Shown here: positions 23,254 through 27,311 of the stretch, in pieces
How the letters are laid out: the number at the start of each line of letters is the position of its first letter
Position numbering within the stretch: the first letter of the stretch is position 1
IMG/VR virus record: IMGVR_UViG_3300050045_000003
Span: 1-27,311 of that record
DNA length: 27,311 nucleotides
Strand: one strand, 5' to 3'
From: a virus
Position numbers and translations under genes: made by a program
Notes under the pieces: model-generated
Database searches by the model: none
Told to the model about the DNA's origin: nothing
Seen by the model: the letters and a program-made list of their open reading frames with translations, nothing else

Positions 23254-23300
23254 TTTGAGTCCTTCTTGTTTCTGAGTTTTCTGAGTTCTTGTCCTGAGTC
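23254..23300 (-). other. Cluster of ACTCAG motifs before the scaffold gene
   Basis: The 47-nt gap contains GACTCAGGA, AACTCAGAA, AACTCAGAA and GGACTCAAA on the minus strand, spaced 10-17 nt, just before the ATG at 23253. The same short motif recurs before other genes of this window, often joined to the ribosome site as CTCAGGAG. Confidence 0.55.
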
Positions 23301-23927
23301 TTAGGAAGTGTATTCAGCACTGTTTTCTACGCCGAAGAGAACTTCCACGCTGTACTTCCCGTCGTCTTCCAGATACACACCCATGGTGCCCCCTGGTTCT
23401 ACGCTTTTCTCGCTACTTTCTTGCCGCCTGTCTTTGGTGCCAGTGACAAGGTTCTCCACTGTTACCAGATTTGAATTGTGCATGACGTACACGCCGAGTT
23501 CATCTTCGTTCCTAAACTCCTTGTCGAAGTACTCTTCTAAACGAGTTGTGAGTTCGTCCAGTGATTCGCCTTCTGGAATTTCTTTCTCTGGGTTGTCTAT
23601 GTAGAAGTCCAAGATGTCTTTGTAAACATCTTTGTTCTTCCCAGACAAGAACCCCAGATTCCAAGCGATGAGACTTCTGTCCTGAACCACTTCCAGTCCC
23701 AGTTTCTCTGCGATGATGTCAGCCGTCTGCACAGCCCTAAGCATGGGCGAGGAGACCACTTTCTTGATCTCCTTGCCGTGATGCTTGGCTATGTCTCTGG
23801 CCGCTGCTTCGGTTTGCTTTATACCCTTGTCATTTAAGGATGGGTCTAGGCGAGAACGGTATACGTTTTCGTCGTTCGCCTCTGTGTCCCCATGGCGTTG
23901 AAGTAACGCTATCAGCTTCTTGGCCAT
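23301..23927 (-). CDS. Histidine phosphatase (phosphoglycerate mutase-like) family protein
   Basis: 208 aa, ATG 23927 after GAGGAG, 1 nt after the portal stop. The N-terminal LLQRHGDTEAN has the RHG nucleophile motif (11-13) of the histidine phosphatase superfamily. DKGIKQTEAA and VSSPMLRAVQTAD (58-70, with the phosphate-binding Arg 64) follow in the usual order, and VYVMHNSNL (147-155) supplies the second catalytic His (150). The acidic proton donor normally found between them (LxE..xG) is not obvious in SLIAWNLGFLSGK, so activity may be reduced or altered. Substrate unknown. Such a gene between portal and scaffold is unusual. Confidence 0.85.
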   Translation of the reverse strand: MAKKLIALLQRHGDTEANDENVYRSRLDPSLNDKGIKQTEAAARDIAKHHGKEIKKVVSSPMLRAVQTADIIAEKLGLEVVQDRSLIAWNLGFLSGKNKDVYKDILDFYIDNPEKEIPEGESLDELTTRLEEYFDKEFRNEDELGVYVMHNSNLVTVENLVTGTKDRRQESSEKSVEPGGTMGVYLEDDGKYSVEVLFGVENSAEYTS

Positions 23928-23928
23928 G

Positions 23929-26613
23929 TTATCTCCTCAATTGACGTGGTTGCTCACCTTGCCCTGGTTGCGGCGGTCCTTGCTGTTGTGGTGCTTGTTT
24001 CGGTGCCTTCAGCGCCTCTGGTACCGCTTTGGCGGCTACCTTGCTCTGAAGTTGATCGTTGGCTTGCTGTGCGAAGTCCTGCGGTGTTGCCTGAATTTTC
24101 ATCTTCGCTAACGCCTGCACTGCCACGCTTGCTGGCATCTTGCTAACGTCTACGCTGATGGACTCTGAAGGCGGTTTGTCAGGCGGTTGGTTCTGCGCGG
24201 CAATCTGTTTGGCCATCTTCAAGTGCTCTGACCAGTGCATGTGCACGTTCTCGTAACCTGCTTGTTGCTGTGGATTACCACTGTGGAACTTCTGTCCCTC
24301 TGTGGAGTTCATCCACTCGAAACACTCGTTCGCTTCTACAAGGTGGTTTTCACTCTCGTCCTGAGCAACTGGAACCGTGCTAATTTGCGGTGGGGTGGCT
24401 TTCATAGCCTGACCCAACTGAGCAACCATGGCTTCATGCTGTGGCAGAACTGGTTGTCCAGTCTGTTGAGCCTGCTGCATACCTGACGTGGCTTGCTTCA
24501 TGGCGTCTTGCATCTGAAGGAACTGAGGATTGTCGTGCGGACCTGTCCTCAATAAGACTTCAAACTCATTACGCTGTTTAGCCGCTGACGATGCACCTGG
24601 GATTTTGAATCCCTTCATACGCAGCGCATCCAAAACTTCAACTGAGTTGGACGGCGAGAATATGATGGCGTTCAAGGCTTGGTTGGTTGCGCCCTGTGTG
24701 ATAAGTTCCTTTAACTTGCCTTCTTTCTGTTGCCAAGTTTCTGGGAAGGCTGGATTGTTCTCTGCATAGCAAAGGACATTTCCTGCCAGCAAGTTTGCGG
24801 TGTTGACCGCAATGTTGCCCTTACCTTTGATGTTCTGTCGGATCGTCTTACCATCTCGACATTCGGCTGCGCACTTCACGGCCTGTTGCGCTGCGGCTGC
24901 AAACATGTCCTGTACTGAATTCCACGGACATCCTACACGCTGCAATGCTTGGTCACGCTGAATTACTGCATTGCCTACCGTGTTCTCGCCAGTTGCGGCA
25001 CCGAACAATGAAGGCAGAGCGCCCGAGATTTCCTCGGACAAACTCGTGATGAACCATTTGATAAAGTCAGGCAACGCGGCTTGCGGCTGCGGAGTAGGCT
25101 CTACCATGATGTACTGGGCTTCTAACGTGAGTCCAGGTTGCGGCAGGAAAGGTCCTGTGCTTCCTGGGACGTTTGGTTGAGTCTTGAGCGCTTCCATATC
25201 GAAAGCGTCAGCGTTCATCCACTTCTTGGGGACGGTTCGTTTGAAGAAGTCGTCCAACAAGTCTACCCAGTCATTGATTCTCTTCTGAATCGAGATGAGC
25301 ATCGTACCCATGGCTCTGCGGTTCTGACCTTTGCCAGCCCACGGGTGACCGATAACAAGGTGGTCGTCCATGCTCTCGTTACGTGAGAAAGCGTACTCTT
25401 GCCCAGCCCTGGCCAGCAATGCTCCGTTAGGGAATGCTTCCAGCAACTCGGCCTTCGCTTCATCGCTCACTGATTGGTCTAGGAACATTGACGGCCTAAA
25501 CCAAGAAAACTTTACTGTACTGTGTCGGTTCAGAGAGTCGCCAGTGACGTACGCACCAACTACTGCTTGGCGCACATTCTCTCTTGCGATTCTGTCCAAC
25601 TGAGTCTCTGACATCCCATCGGTGCCTGGATTGATCTTGCTGGCAATCCACGGGAACATACCACGAACTACCGCTACGTCTAAGTCTAGAGACAACTGCA
25701 CGAACTGCATGAGGTCAAACGTATCAACAGCGATAGGGACTTTGTGATCCAATTTTCCGTGTACGGTTGTGACTTCTCTTCCAAGAGGCTTTCTGTCGTC
25801 GCCTGCATTGCCTGCTTCTGTGAGCAGGTCTTCACCGCCGTTGGTTGGCTCTGGCTCCTCTTCGGACGGCTCCTCGGATGTTTGCGCGTCCAGTACGTCG
25901 TCAAGGGCTTCTTGTCCCGTTGGCTCTGCGTCTGGCTCATTGAATACGTCTTCAGGAACGGTTGGTACTTCAGTTTCTCCTTCGAAACCGTACTTTTGTC
26001 CGTTCAACTCGTAGCGCGTCCACATAAGGACACGGTCTTCATTCCAGAAAATCCTTGCGCACTCGGTGAGCAAACTGTGAAGGTTATTGTTACGCGCCCA
26101 TATCTCTTTGAATCTGTCGGCCTCTTCTTTTGCGACTCTGTCTGGGCCGTACTCTGGGTTTACTGGGAAGAACTCGACCTTAGGGACTTCACGCGCTAGT
26201 GCTGCGACAATGATGTCACCTTTGGGGCCGTAGATGTTGGTATCGTAAATTGAAGCGGTGTTCTTCTGGTCCTTGGCGCTGTATCCTGTACCAGCACCTG
26301 GGAGTTGCCATCCGCCTTGCTTGCCACGAAGTAGATGTTGGTACCCACGCTCAAAGTGCAGCGCTTCCCACGCTTGCTCTACTTCCATGCGGCGTGCGGC
26401 TGTGTCAGTCTTGGTTGCTATGTTGTCGAGACCAATGAGGGCACCACGTGCTGCATCGCTGAGTTCTGCGAACGGCTCTGGACTGTACGGGAAGGGGCTA
26501 TAAACGCCGAGAGGACTTTCGTTAGGATTTTCAGGTTGAGAATCACTGCCTCCCTTAGCGCCTTCCATACCAGTCCCAACATTGCTGGGAGTCGAAGTAT
26601 CCGTTTCCGCCAT
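23929..26613 (-). CDS. Portal-like protein 1, 894 aa
   Basis: ATG 26613 follows AGGAG. The order of parts fits a large P22-type portal: a disordered Pro/Ser-rich N-terminus (1-55), a first domain with EIWARNNNLHSLLTECARIF and EDRVLMWTRYE, an acidic Glu/Pro-rich insert (about 215-275), HSTVKFSWFRPSMFLDQS, then SMDDHLVIGHPWAGKGQNRRA and a long helix with LISIQKRINDWVDLLDDFF, as in portal stem regions. After about residue 690 there is a Gln/Pro-rich tail (QQGPPQPGQGEQP), possibly internal to the capsid. The following scaffold and MCP genes support the role. A second portal-like gene follows terL; which is the true connector is undecided. Confidence 0.7.
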   Translation of the reverse strand: MAETDTSTPSNVGTGMEGAKGGSDSQPENPNESPLGVYSPFPYSPEPFAELSDAARGALIGLDNIATKTDTAARRMEVEQAWEALHFERGYQHLLRGKQGGWQLPGAGTGYSAKDQKNTASIYDTNIYGPKGDIIVAALAREVPKVEFFPVNPEYGPDRVAKEEADRFKEIWARNNNLHSLLTECARIFWNEDRVLMWTRYELNGQKYGFEGETEVPTVPEDVFNEPDAEPTGQEALDDVLDAQTSEEPSEEEPEPTNGGEDLLTEAGNAGDDRKPLGREVTTVHGKLDHKVPIAVDTFDLMQFVQLSLDLDVAVVRGMFPWIASKINPGTDGMSETQLDRIARENVRQAVVGAYVTGDSLNRHSTVKFSWFRPSMFLDQSVSDEAKAELLEAFPNGALLARAGQEYAFSRNESMDDHLVIGHPWAGKGQNRRAMGTMLISIQKRINDWVDLLDDFFKRTVPKKWMNADAFDMEALKTQPNVPGSTGPFLPQPGLTLEAQYIMVEPTPQPQAALPDFIKWFITSLSEEISGALPSLFGAATGENTVGNAVIQRDQALQRVGCPWNSVQDMFAAAAQQAVKCAAECRDGKTIRQNIKGKGNIAVNTANLLAGNVLCYAENNPAFPETWQQKEGKLKELITQGATNQALNAIIFSPSNSVEVLDALRMKGFKIPGASSAAKQRNEFEVLLRTGPHDNPQFLQMQDAMKQATSGMQQAQQTGQPVLPQHEAMVAQLGQAMKATPPQISTVPVAQDESENHLVEANECFEWMNSTEGQKFHSGNPQQQAGYENVHMHWSEHLKMAKQIAAQNQPPDKPPSESISVDVSKMPASVAVQALAKMKIQATPQDFAQQANDQLQSKVAAKAVPEALKAPKQAPQQQGPPQPGQGEQPRQLRR

Positions 26614-27181
26614 GATTCTCTCCTAAGGTCTCTCTGTAGTCAATAATCTTTGTGCCCTTCTTAGAATTACAAGGTTGGCATAAAGGCTGTATATTCCATA
26701 GCCAACTTGGTCCCCCAAGCGCAACAGGAATTACATGGTCGGCTGCTAACGGTTTTACTTCTCTGCAGCAAGCGCACTTAAAACCACACGCAAAGCACAA
26801 AGTGAACCATTCTTCGGCGGTAAAGTACCCACCAACAGCTTCGGCTATGGCTCGTCGTTTGTGAAAGTAAGAACGCAGTTTGTCTGGGTTTTCTTTCTTC
26901 CATGCAGAGATAGCATCTTTGCATTGCTCCAGATTGTTAAGGCGATACTCTTTGCTCTTGGCTCTGAGTGCTACTAAATTCTCTCTTCGGTAATCCTCGT
27001 GTCTAGCAGTGTTCTCTTCTGGGTGTGAATCTCTCCACTTTTTCCCTGCTACACGGATACTTGCGTTGTAGCATACTCTACAGCGTCTTGTGGGTCGAAC
27101 TCGGTCAGGTCTAGGATTTACAATGGTATTTTCCGTAGTAAACTCATGACCCTTCATACAATGTGTGCTTAGTATTTTCAT
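26555..27181 (-). CDS. HNH homing-type endonuclease 1
   Basis: 208 aa, ATG 27181 after GGAGG. An N-terminal zinc finger, CMKGHEF...CRVC (8-37), is followed by a basic linker and the HNH nuclease: CACC at 136-139, DHVIPVALGG at 148-157 (His 149), NIQPLCQPCNSKKG at 163-176. Paralogue of the HNH genes at 13964 and 20908, which have the same finger spacing but lack the N-terminal finger. The domain ends at IIDYR; the last 25 residues are read from the ribosome site and first codons of the portal-like gene in another frame (59-nt overlap), so they are probably by-products of the insertion site. Confidence 0.9.
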   Translation of the reverse strand: MKILSTHCMKGHEFTTENTIVNPRPDRVRPTRRCRVCYNASIRVAGKKWRDSHPEENTARHEDYRRENLVALRAKSKEYRLNNLEQCKDAISAWKKENPDKLRSYFHKRRAIAEAVGGYFTAEEWFTLCFACGFKCACCREVKPLAADHVIPVALGGPSWLWNIQPLCQPCNSKKGTKIIDYRETLGENHGGNGYFDSQQCWDWYGRR

Positions 27182-27263
27182 TGCTGTCCCTCCATAGGAC
27201 GCTCAAAGCGGGTGATGGAGTCACCCGCCGAGCTACTCCACGTTAATTAAGCGTGGGATTTTA
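27182..27263 (-). ncRNA. Structured RNA leader of HNH gene 1 (copy A)
   Basis: Minus-strand RNA beginning TAAAATCCCACG, next to the stop of the gene before it. Stem 1 is CCACG/CGTGG. Stem 2 is GCGGGTGA/TCACCCGC inside an outer GCTC/GAGC. TAG before stem 2 can pair with CTA in CGTCCTATGGAGG, which carries the ribosome site. Matches the leaders at 14441 and 21409 in order and in pairing. Confidence 0.75.
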
Positions 27264-27311
27264 TTAGAAGTGCCCAGAACATTGTCCCTGGCTCCGAGCA
27301 CCCGACTTAGC
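27264..27311 (-). CDS. C-terminal end of an upstream gene (partial)
   Basis: Fifteen codons, AKSGARSQGQCSGHF, then TAA, reading in from the right edge. The stop lies directly against the conserved HNH leader, just as a gene stop does at 14521, which is the main reason to call it. Too short to say more. Confidence 0.35.
   Translation of the reverse strand, partial: AKSGARSQGQCSGHF

Noticed and set aside
25744-26199. Plus-strand frame of 151 aa inside the portal-like gene
   Set aside because: Cys/Phe/Leu-rich antisense of a coding region; no start signals.
1-27311. Circular contig joining the two ends through the portal-like gene
   Set aside because: Reading across the ends does not keep the frame: the portal reading would meet the right-edge sequence out of phase with the AKSGARSQGQ reading. 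The ends are treated as a plain window cut.

Overview
The window looks like part of the late (structural) region of a tailed double-stranded DNA phage (Caudoviricetes). Every supported protein gene lies on the minus strand, so transcription runs from right (27311) to left (1). The genes are tightly packed, often with ATGA or TAATG overlaps, and most carry an AGGAG-type ribosome binding site. There is no integrase, repressor, replication gene or tRNA gene, and the host cannot be read from the sequence.

Layout in the direction of transcription. Head block, 26613 to 12986: a large portal-like protein (894 aa), a histidine-phosphatase-family protein, a probable scaffold, a 69-aa protein, the major capsid protein (MCP), two paralogous proteins of unknown function (279 and 290 aa), a protein with a GroES-like domain, two further conserved-looking proteins, and a probable head-tail adaptor. 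Adsorption and glycosylation block, 12976 to 3494: a beta-helix tail spike, a small membrane protein, three GT31-like glycosyltransferases, one more GT-A-like glycosyltransferase, an NAD-dependent sugar epimerase, and a fibre with about 17-residue repeats. Packaging block, 3484 to 1: a 44-aa basic peptide, the large terminase subunit, and a second portal-like protein cut by the window edge.

Three things stand out. (1) The MCP gene is split by a very small group I intron (about 178 nt, near 19320-19497). The R, S, P7, P8 and P9 elements are readable, and the last 30 or so MCP codons lie beyond the intron, ending at 19227. (2) Seven free-standing homing-type endonucleases of three families (three HNH, two endonuclease VII-like, two GIY-YIG) sit in gene junctions and take up about 12% of the window. 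(3) Each of the three HNH genes is preceded by the same roughly 80-nt structured RNA. It begins at or just after the stop codon of the upstream gene, and its stems keep pairing while their sequences differ. This looks like a mobile RNA-leader plus HNH cassette that I cannot match to a named RNA family.

The endonuclease VII gene next to the MCP intron has its own candidate promoter, leader hairpin and terminator. An intron-targeting partner (collaborative homing) is one possible reading. The cluster of sugar-modifying genes between tail genes suggests that the virion, or a polymer at the cell surface, is glycosylated.
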